A program made the translations under genes and the position numbers. Under the pieces are notes generated by a model, which searched no databases, was not told where the DNA came from, and saw nothing but the letters and a program-made list of their open reading frames with translations. Positions 26,101 to 36,455 of a stretch of DNA of 64,000 nucleotides are shown piece after piece. Numbering within the stretch: position 1 is the stretch's first letter; each line of letters opens with the position of its first letter. The stretch is from Cucumis sativus. Its lineage: Eukaryota; Streptophyta; Magnoliopsida; Cucurbitales; Cucurbitaceae. The stretch is from contig NC_026655.2 of NCBI RefSeq assembly GCF_000004075.3, positions 7,502,001 to 7,566,000 of the forward strand, given 5' to 3'.

Positions 26101-29100
26101 TTTGCTTGAGGGGTGCTCTTTTAGAGAGAGGAGAAGGGATGTTCAAGTCTGGAACCCTAATCCTAGTCGGGGATACACTTGTAAGTCTCAAGTTCACCCA
26201 TTCAAATAAGCATGCGGGGTGGAGGCAAGGCCCAGACCAAAGAGATGAGGAAAGAGGCGAGGGCTATTTGCCCTATATGAGCAAGACTGATTTACCTCTT
26301 TGGACTCTTTTCTTCCTTTCATCTATTTCCATGATGACGTATTTTCACGAACGAATTTGCTCGACCAGAGGATAGGCATTCCTCTTTCCTCTTTCTCTAT
26401 CATCTTATTCTTGTCTTGTAAATCATCAAAATGGGGCATCCCTTGCTTTTTCTTCTTAACTCAGAAATCTCTCTTATTCTAATCCCCATCCCGTGAACAA
26501 ACCAATAATCCCACAGAGGCATAAGGATTCCAATCCATAGGCTTTCTTCTTTTTAGTAGGTTTGGAAGGAAAGCACAAGGCGCTCGTGCCAAGATCATAT
26601 GGATCACAGAGAGGCACAAAGAAGGTTGTTGTTAGATCCCACTCCCCCTAAGAAGTCGGTTTTTGGTGTGGTTTAGAGGACTAAAGTTCCTAAGAAAGCT
26701 AGATTCTTTATCTGGCAAGTCTTTCTTGGTCTGATTATGCAATTGATAGGCTTGTTAGGAGAGGAACTTCGCTTGTCGAGCCTTTTTGTTGCACGTTGGG
26801 TTGGAAAGCGGAGGAAAATCTTGATAAACTTTTTTGGGAGTAACAGTTTGTGAAGGCTGTGTGGAGCTCTTTCCTTCAAGAATTCGATGTTAGCTTTGCT
26901 GGTATACGAAGTGTCAGAGCGACAATCGAGGAGTTCTCCTCCATCCATGTCACACCCCACCCCAAACATGTACTTAAATGTCGTGCAATACGCAGCACAA
27001 CTTTGTGTAGCCCTCACACCTCTAATGCGATATGCCAAAACGCTCGCTTAAATCCTTTAAAACTACTAAACGAATAAGAACACAAACATAACGCAACAAA
27101 AATCACAAACAACACAATCTATACTTTTATTAATTTTAACTCATGCGTTCTACAATCTCATACATAGTTCCTCAAGTACATGAACTATAACACAAAACTT
27201 CAAAACGCCCGACCTAGCATTACGACTTTACTCGCCTAGCATTGCTATCTTCTTCAACCCAAATTTGGCCTCTACGCCTGATGCTTGGGAAAGGGAAAAC
27301 TTAAAACATAAGTTGATGACTTAGTGAGTGATATACTTTGAAAACCTTTTTGGGGAAAACAATTCATAAATCATTTTCATTTGATAAATACAGGCTAACA
27401 CCTTAATTCATAAAACATAAATCACATGAAAACACATTAGTCATCCACATACCATCGTCAAGAACATGAACCACTCCCACACATGGACTACTGTGATTTC
27501 CTTTTCACAGCATCTCTGAGAATTTCTTGATTGCTGCAAAGCACAATACGCTCCTTTTACGCATTGGCCTGTTTCACTCCACCATGCAGTCCTTTTCTAC
27601 ATGGCTGCCTTTACTCCTTATGTGCACATATATTTAGCTTCTTGGAGAAGAAAAAGACTAATAGTTTACACAAACATAGCATTCAAAACAATACATTTAT
27701 CACATATACAACTTTACTTCACATTAAAACTTTCTTTAGAATAATCGTTCCTTTCATAAACATTAGTTTTACAAAGAAACCCCTACAAATGAACAAGAAG
27801 TTCTTAAAGAAACTTTGGAAACATTAAACATTTGAAAATTCACTCACAAACTTATTTCTTTTTCCCTTCTTTAAAACACCTAACTTCCTCTTCTTCTTGC
27901 ATAATATTCTTTCCAGCAGAGTAATTTCTTAAGAAAAACAGCATAATAGCTTTTCCACAAACCTTTTACCCTTATTTATACTAATCCTAAATTGGATTAG
28001 TCATTACTAAACTCCTCTTAGTTCGACAGCTCCTACTCTTAGTGGCACACGTGTAAGTTTAATCTTTCTCATGACCATGCTTAACCTTAAACTTGACACG
28101 TAGCCCACTAGATTAAGCACTGATATGTAATTTCCCAGAAATCTCCTCACTCTTCTCGCCTACTGTGCCTACTGTGCTTGATCGCAAACTGCCTTTCTCG
28201 CGTTGCCTTACTTATACGTGAACTAACTCCCATAACGCCTATAACACCAGCTTCCAAAACACCCTTCTTTAAAAAAATTTAATAAGAAACTCCTAACTCA
28301 AAAGTTCTTATTTACCAAAATGATCCTTCTATTAGGCACAGATCTCACAATCTGCCCTTTAGAGATAATCAGGGTTTTTTATGGCTTGCTAGGGTGAGTG
28401 CAATTATTTGGGACATTTGAAGCGAAAGGAACGATAGGGTGTTTTGGGGTAGGGAGAGGGGTATAGTGAGATTTGTTCTTTGGTTAGATTTCACGCATCT
28501 CTTTGGGCTTCGATTTCGAAGAACTTTTGTAACTATTCCATAGGCAATATTTTACTTAGTTGGTCCCCGTATTTTAATGGGGTGGTTTTTGTTGGGCTGA
28601 TTTTTTTTGTATGACCTTATATTCTTTCATTTTTTCTCAATGAAAGTTGTTGATTTCATAAAAGCAGAAACACAAAAACAGAGTCCCAAAGGAAAGATGA
28701 CATGGCACTTGGGTTAGTGATAATATCTTGCTGACTAGAAATAATTGTTAATTAATCTTCAATTTAGGGTTATGTGATTGTTAGGTCTCTAACAAAATTT
28801 CTCGCAAATACACACTAAACAATATGAAGAACAACAAGAACAGAGTTCCAAGCTATTATATAACAAACAAAAATACAAATAAGAAATAACAAAGTTGCTC
28901 AGCTTTTCCAGCGAGTTGGTTCTCTCCACGTCTCCAAAAACATTCACCTACACAACGTATAAGAAACCTATATAAACCCCAGCCCCCCACAGGTCAGGTT
29001 GTACAACGTGTTCCCTCCTGCCAAAATAACTTACTCGTGTCCATTTACCTTTTTACCCCCTGTGATGGAAATCTTTATAACCGGAGGCCTTGCCTCACTG

Positions 29101-32100
29101 TGGCCTGCCTCTCATCTCTACCTAGCGCCAACCACCATCCTTTTTGCCGATTTCCTTCACTCACCTCCCACCACTGCTGCCTCATTCATCACTTACCTCT
29201 GTTCCAGTTCAACTTTCACTGTTCTTATCTCATATTTTTCTTTTAGGTTTAGACTTTTAATTTTATTCACTTCATGACAAAAAATGCCACAAAATATGAG
29301 ATAGATAATTTTAGTTTTTCTTTTAGGTTGAAACTCTAAGGACTAAATCGACATAAGCTCAAACCTCAAACACCAAAAGTGTATGTTGCCCAAGTTTAAA
29401 TTACGAAAAAAAGATACAAAGACCAATTTCATGTAATCAAATCCCCTCCAACCTGTGTTCCTTCCCTACCTAATGGTAACCATTTTCTCTTTCACTTTTA
29501 TTGCCAAAACTTGTTGTCTCTATCCTAGGAAGTCCGTTACACTGCATCTACTTGCTATAGCAGAATTATTGAAGGCGAATTCTAAAAGCAATTGTCAACA
29601 AAGATGCAAAAAAAATCTGAAATAATCAGAACCATTTAACCAATATCAAAACTTACCACTCCGAATAGCTTCAACAAACTCCATAGCTTGAACAGATTGT
29701 AATACTGATAGATGAAATAAATCTCTGTTGGATATAAAAACTTGGTAACTCAATTGGTACTAAAAAATTTCAATGCATAGAAGAGGAGAGATTCTATCAA
29801 CAGGCAGAAATTTTACAATCATGTTTTAGGTAATCAATTCCTTGGGCAATGTCCCCGGTCAAAAGATTTCCACCACTTATCTCCTAGCCTATGAGATCGA
29901 GAATAGGGCTAAAGATGTCATAAAATGTCCAAGAATGAATTGCATTCTTAAGGAAGAAATAATATAAGTAAACATGGGCTATGTACGAACTACCTACTAA
30001 GATAGATAATATAAAGCAAAAGACCCTTAGTAGGTGGCCATGGTCACTGCCAGCACTCCTAAGATCTTGATCCTCAAGCCATGGAACATACCATTACATC
30101 TTCGAAGTTTTACACTTTGACTTCAAACAACCTTTACGCCAACCTAGAGAATACTGAGATCTCCCAAAATATGTAAAGGGTGTTACAATAACGTTTAAGT
30201 GAAAGAATGCTAACTTACGAGAAAATAAGAGCCCTACCTCAACCGATGAAGAAATTGGTCAGAAATTGGTGTTTATTGTTCTTAAATAACACTGACAAAC
30301 CACTAGAAAAAATAAATTATACCAAAATCTAGGAGGAGCTACAGAAAACACTGCAACAGAAAACAAGAAAGAGGAACGCAATTATAAAACTCTTATAACA
30401 AATATTCATGCTTGGAATCCTAATTCTATTGAGGATTTTTCTTGAAAGTCTTTTCTCAGTTCTTGTTAGATCCCACTCCCGCTACCGAGGCAGCCTTTGA
30501 TGTGCTATTAAGGATTAAAATCCTCGAGAAATTAAAGCTCTTTACCACACAAGTTTTACTCAGTCATGTGAACACTATGAATAAGCTTATGAGAAAAATG
30601 TCTATGCCTATGGGGTCTTTTTGTTGTATTCTTTATCGGAAGGCAAAGAAAGACCTGGATCACTTATTTCGGAGTTTTCAGTTTGCGAGGTCCGTATGGA
30701 ACCATTTCAATCAAGAGTTTGATCTTGAGATAGCTCACCAGAAAGGTGTTCGGGAAACGATCAAGGATTTCCTCCTTCATCCACCTTTCAAAGAGAGGCT
30801 GCATTTTAAGGTTGGTTGGAGTGTGTGCCCTATTGTTGCATATTTGAGAGGAGAGAAACAACAAAGTATTTAGAGGTGTTAAAAGGACCCAAGGTGATGT
30901 TTGGTCCTTGGTGGGGTTCCATGTTTCTCTACCTGTTTCGAAGACTTTTTGTAAGTATTCTCTAGGTAACATCTTACTTAGTAAAGGACTTTTTCTTTTT
31001 TACGTTGTTTTGGTTTTTTGGTATGCTCTTGTATGTATTGCTTCAATTTTTCTCATTGAAATCAGTTGTTTCTATATTAAAACAAAAAGCAAAAGAAAAG
31101 GAACTCCATAGACAAACTCCCCACATAACAATTTCCCCTAAAACCGTACTCCCACACAAACATTCAGGAAAGTTTATTTCTCTGCCAACCAAAAAGATGA
31201 CAGAGATCTGTAAATTTGATTTTCTACTTTCCATTTATTTCTTAAGCCAAATGATTTTATCTTTCTTCTTTAAGACGCCACCAAAGAGAGACCATTGAAT
31301 CTTGCATTAAGTTGGTGAGTAAAACCAGAGGTGATAGAACTCAAGGAAATAGTTGTACAACCTATAGAATAGATCTTGTTTAAGTTAGTGAATAAAAGTT
31401 TAACCTAAAACTAAAACCATTAAAACGATTCCACCAAAATAGACTCACATGCAATTTAGCTTTATAAGACCTCTTGTAAAGAACATTCCAATTAGGTTGG
31501 AGAAGCTGGAACGGTTACAGCGTTTAATGTTGATAAAAAAGCTGATAGTATCTTGGGCAATATAAATTTAGCATCATGACTGAATGTTATGCTATAGGCT
31601 ATGCTATGTCATGGACAATGGTGACACATTTGCTACAATAGAAAAATGAACAACATTCAAGTTGAGGCTTTTTTTGTATAAGAAACGAAGAAACTTTATG
31701 GTAAACAAAAGAGAGAGAACCACAGCCAAAATGCACGAGGGAAGAGGGATCCTTAAGCCAAATTGAGGCAATTTATCCCAACATACTTGATTTTGCAAAG
31801 TTTAATAAAATGCAATAGGGAAGTATGGTGTAGCATAAGCACTATGAAAACAATGTAAAAAAGTGTACGGATAATCAAACTGAAAAACACATAAGATGAA
31901 AGATTGTGATATGACATACGTTGTTCCTGCAATTCTTGTGCTAATGTGAGTAATATCATCTGGGAAAAGTTTGGCTAATCCAAAGTCACCAATTTTCGGA
32001 TTGAAGTCTTTATCAAGGAGAATATTACTAGCCTTGATGTCTCTATGCACAATATGTGGAACAGCTTCCTCGTGAAGAAATTGAAGACCCCTAGCAGTAC

Positions 32101-34054
32101 CAATGCAAATAGAGGACCTCTTCCTCCAATCCAGATGGACGCTTATTTTTTTAGGATCTACAAAGAAAGAATAGAAGAAAATATTATTACTGCTGCAAGA
32201 GTATTGCATTTTACTACAAAGTTATAAGTTCATGGATTCCTATAGATGGGAAGGGTAGGAAGAGGTAACATCCTCCCAAACCACATGGAAAGTGTTTTAA
32301 GGGCATCCAAAAGACCCATCAAGTCCTCTCTCCCCCAGCCTCACCCCACCTCAAAGAGCCTACTCAAGGAAATAAATTACAAAGAAGAGTAAAGATACGT
32401 GCTTTTTAATTAGAAAAATCTTCATAAATACCTAACAAAGCATGGTCGAGACTGTTGTTTTCCAGATATTCATATACCAAGATTCGGCTAGCTTTTTGAG
32501 AACAGCATCCAATTAACTCAACAAGGTTAGGATGCCTAATATTTGAAATGGTTTTGATCTCTGTCAAAAATTCGCGAGCGCCTTGCTTAGACTCTATAGA
32601 GAGTTTCTTTATCGCAACTTGTACTCCATTCCTTAATGTGCCCTGGTAACAAATGTTCTTACGGTAAGATTCATTACACATGCAGGAACAAGAGAAAGAA
32701 ACCAACTATGAGTGTATTGTACAATATATTATTTATATTTTTTTCTCATCAAAGCAAAGTACTTTTAAACATATCAAGCACCAAACAATCACCTACCTGT
32801 GTAGAAATTAGAACAAATGTCAACCATTTAGCTTACATGGTTTATTTCTAAGGTGGTTTTTCTAACTTTAAAATTTTTTATTGTACATTATAATTTTAAA
32901 AGAATTAGCCAAGTGTCAAAATCCAGAATAGATTTTCTAAAATTGCTTTTCTAACTTCAAGAATATTGACTATGATTTTAAAAACATCTTCAAAAGTAGA
33001 TTACAAAGAATAATAAAATAAAATAAAAAAAATTGTTAGTACTTAAACATTATTTTCATCATCAAATGTTTCATCAACCATCATGGGTTAGCTTAGTAGT
33101 AAAAAGAGACATGGTCTCAAAAAAGATTAAGAGGTCAATGGTTCAATCCTTGATGGTCAGCTACCTAGAAATTAATTTTCTAGAAATTTCCTTGACACCC
33201 AGATGGTGAAGGTCGGGCAGTTGTTCCAAGAAAAAGAAAAGAGACCCTAGGAGAATTTTAAGTGTCTAGGCCTCGACGTATGTCCATAATATGTAGGGAA
33301 CGGGCATGCACTCTAGGTCCCCATACCATCCCAAGTGTCCAAGCATTCCCCATTCCCTACACATTATAGACAGGACACCACATGATTGAACATTCACTTG
33401 ACGTTATCAATAAAAAAAATTACCTTGTAAACAGTTCCAAAACCTCCTCGTCCAATTCTATTGTTCGAATGGAAGTCGTCCGAAGCAGATCTTAATTCAT
33501 TGAAGGAGATTTGTTTTACATTCTCAAGCAAGTCGACTAGGCAACAGAAAACAAAGGAAAAAGAAAAATTACATAAAATATACGCTAGTAAGCCCAATAA
33601 ACACAAAACATGCAAAAATATTCTTTACAATATATGTCGGGAAATTGAAACCCAAATACATCCGTAAATTTGCTGATATTGACTAGTAGGTCAAATTCTT
33701 GATGTATTAGGATTATGATTAGTTTCTTTGGTTTATTAGGATTAGGATTGGTTTCTTTTATTATTTGGGATTAGGATTAAATTTCTTTGATTAATTAGAA
33801 TTAGGATTCAGATTAGTTTGCTTTTGCTATAAATAAAGTATTTGTCTTCTTGTACTCTCAACTTTCGATGATCAAATAAATTCTCATTTGGTATACCCAG
33901 ATATACTTTTCAAGTAATGGATTTCCTATATCTATGTTTGCATAAACCAAAAAAACCTATGCTTATTCAAGTCCTTACTGTCCAATTCCTTATCAGCACG
34001 TGTAGAGATTCGTTCCTTCTCCAAAGTAGAGGAACCGAAGCAGATGCAACTCAT
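23193..34054 (-). CDS. receptor-like cytoplasmic Ser/Thr kinase, CRPK1/At1g16670-like
   Basis: A Ser/Thr protein kinase of the DUF26/SD1-related cytoplasmic group, similar to cold-responsive kinase CRPK1. Exons in transcript order: 34054-33979, 33536-33424, 32642-32432, 32157-31920, 24014-23864, 23519-23193; phases agree and give 371 residues. The N-terminus MSCICFGSS has two cysteines suited to palmitoylation and no signal peptide or membrane span. The glycine loop is [11 protein letters not shown] at about 54-64, the ATP lysine K75 lies in VAIKK, the catalytic loop HRDIKASN starts at H171, and DFG is at 191-193. [11 protein letters not shown] in the P+1 region follows, then [12 protein letters not shown] in the C-lobe. 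All catalytic residues are intact. The fourth intron is 7,905 bases and full of transposon remnants. A membrane-associated stress-signalling role is inferred from the family. Confidence 0.92.
25228..25308 (+). repeat. direct repeat left of the LINE (partner at 28766-28849)
   Basis: About 80 bases beginning AGGGTTATGTGGTTGTTAGG recur at 28766-28849 as AGGGTTATGTGATTGTTAGG, with shared downstream blocks (AACAA, CAAATNCA, ACTAAACAATA). The two copies bracket the LINE insertion, so the LINE appears to have landed between two copies of an older repeat. Confidence 0.65.
25321..25331 (+). repeat. left target-site duplication of the LINE
   Basis: The 11 bases AACACAAAAAC immediately precede the first LINE-like sequence and recur exactly at 28669-28679 after the LINE 3' end. 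Length and AT-rich content fit target-primed reverse transcription. Confidence 0.6.
26193..26626. other. foreign insertion inside the LINE, origin unknown
   Basis: Comparing this LINE with the second LINE copy (30405-31080), the sequence around ACTTGTAAGTCTC should continue within about 15 bases to TTGTTAGATCCCACTCC, but here about 430 bases intervene. The insert is richer in GC and oligopyrimidine than the surroundings, with no recognisable protein. An organellar (mitochondrial) origin is possible on composition alone. Edges are approximate. Confidence 0.4.
26948..28350. mobile_element. candidate solo LTR inserted in the LINE
   Basis: The LINE frame breaks at CTCCATCCA|TGTCACACCCC and resumes at about 28355 (CCCTTTAGAGATAATCAGGG), which matches the second LINE copy where these parts are adjacent. 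The insert starts TGTCACACCC and ends near GATCTCACA, the TG...CA form of LTR ends, and has no coding frame. Five-base flanks (ATCCA and ATCTG) match only partly, so a clear target-site duplication is lacking. A solo LTR or other non-coding element of about 1.4 kb fits best. Confidence 0.45.
28669..28679 (+). repeat. right target-site duplication of the LINE
   Basis: Exact second copy of AACACAAAAAC, directly after the LINE 3' end that has the TCTCAATGAAAGTTGTT signature and a short A-rich run. Confidence 0.6.
28766..28849 (+). repeat. direct repeat right of the LINE (partner at 25228-25308)
   Basis: Second copy of the approximately 80-base repeat starting AGGGTTATGTG. It is diverged from the left copy at several positions, so the duplication is older than, or independent of, the LINE insertion. 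Confidence 0.65.
30405..31080 (+). mobile_element. second, shorter LINE 3' fragment
   Basis: Related to the end of the first LINE: TGGAATCCTAATTCTATTGAGG, then [18 protein letters not shown] and an RT-associated zinc-binding segment ([21 protein letters not shown], then [18 protein letters not shown]). It continues with a frame break near the motif KQQSI and ends with TTTTTCTCATTGAAATCAGTTGTT. This copy lacks both insertions found in the first, which is why it could be used to define them. It lies in the same kinase intron and the same orientation. A target-site duplication was not clear. Confidence 0.75.
33078..33245 (+). mobile_element. tRNA-derived SINE-like copy in kinase intron 2
   Basis: A polymerase III A-box-like block GGTTAGCTTAGTAGT (33086-33100) is followed 40 bases later by a B-box-like GGTTCAATCC (33140-33149). 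The body continues with CTAGAAATTTCCTTGACACCC, a block also recognisable in the second copy at 41774-41972. Spacing and order are those of a tRNA-derived SINE. The 3' limit is uncertain. Confidence 0.6.
33690..33990 (+). mobile_element. LTR-like fragment with degenerate ATTAGGATTAGGATT repeats
   Basis: Four or so units of about 35 bases built on ATTAGGATTAGGATTGGTTTC (33700-33820) lead to CTATAAATAAAG (TATA-like) and then GATCAAATAAATTCTCATTT, the order seen near the middle of many Copia-type plant LTRs. It lies mostly in intron 1 of the kinase gene and its right edge abuts exon 1 (from 33979). No full element or target-site duplication was found. Confidence 0.4.
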
Positions 34055-34800
34055 ACTTGGGGCCGTAATTCCGTAAAACTCTGCAGGAAATAAATGGTCT
34101 CATTTGATCGATTACCATAACACAGAGATTGAGACTATTCCAATCAGGGTATTTCTACCGCCAACATAAAATTTGAAAACCTTTTAACAAAAATCTTTAA
34201 ACAAATGAATTAATCTCGTGCTCAGAGTAACCAAATCTACTCCTGAACCTCAAATCAAACGAAGTGAGAAAAACCTAGAAAAACTAGACAATAATAATAA
34301 TCACCCTACAGACCCATCATGCATATAAGAAAACTCCAAGAACCCAGCAATGCAGTCAGCTCAGCAGGTAAAATACAGCTTGATTAACAAGAATTACCTC
34401 CTGTAGAACAAAAATCAATACTCCATCAAAGGCTTAAAGCCTCCTCTGTCTCCAATTCACAAAAAAAAACAGAGCACGATAGTGAAAAAGGATCGTCCCT
34501 AACCGATGATCATTTGTCGAAGCAAAGTGAACCACAAAAAATAGAGGAATCAGTCGTTGCAGCCAGTGGTTCCCATTACAAGGAAGAAGAGAGGATCAAG
34601 AGATTTTGCTGTAGAGAATTTTCTTCCCCTTTTTGGTTTGACAAAGATTGGCGGGCGCTGTGAGTCTTTTGGTTCGAAATTCAACCAACCCCATTCGACC
34701 AGTAAGTGAAAATTCATCTCGCCAGATCGTCTTGTTCCTCTTCGCGCGTTCTCACCTACTCGGATGACCAAACCCCCCATTTCACTCACTGGCGAAAGCG
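34055..34800 (-). promoter_or_regulatory. leader and promoter region of the kinase gene
   Basis: Upstream of the kinase start. The GC-richer stretch 34540-34790 breaks sharply from the AT-rich spacer that begins at about 34800 and probably contains a 5' untranslated exon. The 79-codon minus-strand frame 34550-34789 inside it resembles no protein I know. No TATA box could be fixed. Confidence 0.35.
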
Positions 34801-35312
34801 ACGCCCATAAAAAACTTTATTCTAATATGAACAGCGAAATATCCTCATACGCCACTTCTTTTTTTATTTTAAAAATAAAAATTTCAGTTTTTGTGGCGTT
34901 TACTGTTTAATTTTTTTACAAAAATTATTTTTTAAAAAATTTATAATTCAAACAATTTTAGAAAAATAAAAGTAAATATTGTTTAGTATTCTCTTTATTT
35001 TTATTAGAGTTAATATACCTTGCTATAGTGTACAGTTTTATTTATTTATTTAAAACTTTTGAATGTTTAATAATTTTTTAGTTAATAGTCAGATACATAT
35101 TTATTTAACTAGTTATTGTTTTGGTATTTTTTAAGGATAAATTTTTGCTTTAAAATACTGTGGAATTTTGTTGAATTTTATATTTTAATTTAAAACTTTT
35201 GTTTTTATTTTAGTTGAGAGAAAATTGGTGTAATTTTTGGATGATTAAAGTATTTTGTCATTTTTTAAGTTCAAAGTTATTATGAAATTTTTTAATAGTT
35301 CATATATATTTT

Positions 35313-35613
35313 TATACAAATTTTAACCATTTTTCATCCAAAACTGGTAGTAAGAGTATTTTTTTTAAAACTATTTTTAAGGTTTAAGTGTGTTTTTTTA
35401 ACTTTTGAAAGTTTAAGAAGGGTTTCTTACCCAATCTACAAAATTTATGGACTAAAATAAAAGAACCATGAACTTTATAGTTTATATCGAAAATATCAAC
35501 TTTCGAGAGTATCAAAAATGCCCTTTAAACTTTCCAAAATACAGAAGTTATTATAACACAATTTTAACGGTTTCATCCAAAACTTAGTTTGGGATGAAAC
35601 CATTAAAATCTTG
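35313..35613. repeat. foldback (MITE-like) element with inverted ends
   Basis: The right end forms a strong hairpin: ATTTTAACGGTTTCATCCAAA (35561-35581) against its complement at about 35588-35609. A related left block, ATTTTAACCATTTTTCATCC at about 35320-35339, is the inverse of the right end, giving an element of roughly 300 bases with inverted termini. Non-coding; limits approximate. Confidence 0.5.
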
Positions 35614-36222
35614 TTTAAAAAATAAACTGAACTATGAAAAGTTTTATAAATATTACTATTTGCGTCCGTATTTTTTGTAATTATAAATTTTAAAACTTCA
35701 AATTTCCAACCCTATTTATTATTTGCTACAATTTTTATTATTTGACATTTATCTTTTATTTTATTCTTTGCTACCGTGTTTACTATTTTTTTATTAAATT
35801 AAAATAGTATACACATCAAACACATGCTATTATAATTCAAACTAAAATAATCTACACTCAAATACAAACTACAAACTAGTATAACTTAAAACTATAATAA
35901 CAAAAAAAAAACACCTCGTTAGTATTTTAAGAGTGGAATGAAGATAAAGTTAAACTTTTATTCAATTTTTCAAAGTCAATCTCGGCAATAATAACAAAAA
36001 AAAAAAAGTATTGTATTAAAAAAAAAGTATACATGCTAATAGTGAAAAATGGAAACTTTTGAAAAGACTATGCTTAAATGATATAGTTGAAAACTTTTTA
36101 AGGACCGTATTATTAATACATCAGTTATATTAAAATCAAACACGAGAGGAAAGAAAAGTCAAGGAAGTAGAGGTTATGGGTATATCCTTTGATTCTCATT
36201 ATTTAATCTTTTAAATTATGTT

Positions 36223-36455
36223 TTCATAAGGTCTTTTGAACGTTGTTTGCATTCATACTTCAACTGCATTCTTATTTAATATGAGAGGAAAAAATAATGA
36301 ATCTTTGAATGTTATATATAGTTTTTAATTTTTTCTTAGAAGACAATGTTATATATATAGATAAATGAACTATGTTTTCACGAGGTCTTTTCAATGCATC
36401 CATACTTCAATTATAGGATTCCTATTGAACGTGAGGGAGGAAAGAAAAATGAAGC
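36223..36455 (+). repeat. tandem duplication, period about 150 bases
   Basis: TTTTCATAAGGTCTTTTGAA...CATACTTCAACTGCATTC (from 36223) recurs as TTTTCACGAGGTCTTTTCAA...CATACTTCAATTATAGGATTC (from 36374), followed in both by a GAGRGAGGAAARAA stretch. Non-coding local duplication. Confidence 0.6.

Larger units (their letters stand above)
25332..28668 (+). mobile_element. 5'-truncated, degenerate LINE (L1-like) with two internal insertions
   Basis: The start encodes the end of a plant L1-type reverse transcriptase: [20 protein letters not shown] then [19 protein letters not shown], the usual C-terminal RT motifs. Broken frames continue with stops. After 26620 come [12 protein letters not shown] and [17 protein letters not shown], matching the zinc-binding RT-associated domain at the end of these ORF2 proteins; the last part (28355-28560) encodes further tail sequence in broken frames. 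The 3' end has the TTTTTCTCAATGAAAGTTGTT signature that also ends the second LINE. An 11-bp target-site duplication flanks it. It lies antisense to the kinase gene, is interrupted at about 26193-26626 and 26948-28350, and cannot be active. Confidence 0.8.

Noticed and set aside
34550..34789. 79-codon minus-strand frame upstream of the kinase
   Set aside because: No recognisable domain; more likely 5' untranslated exon. It cannot be joined in phase to a longer kinase N-terminus with confidence.
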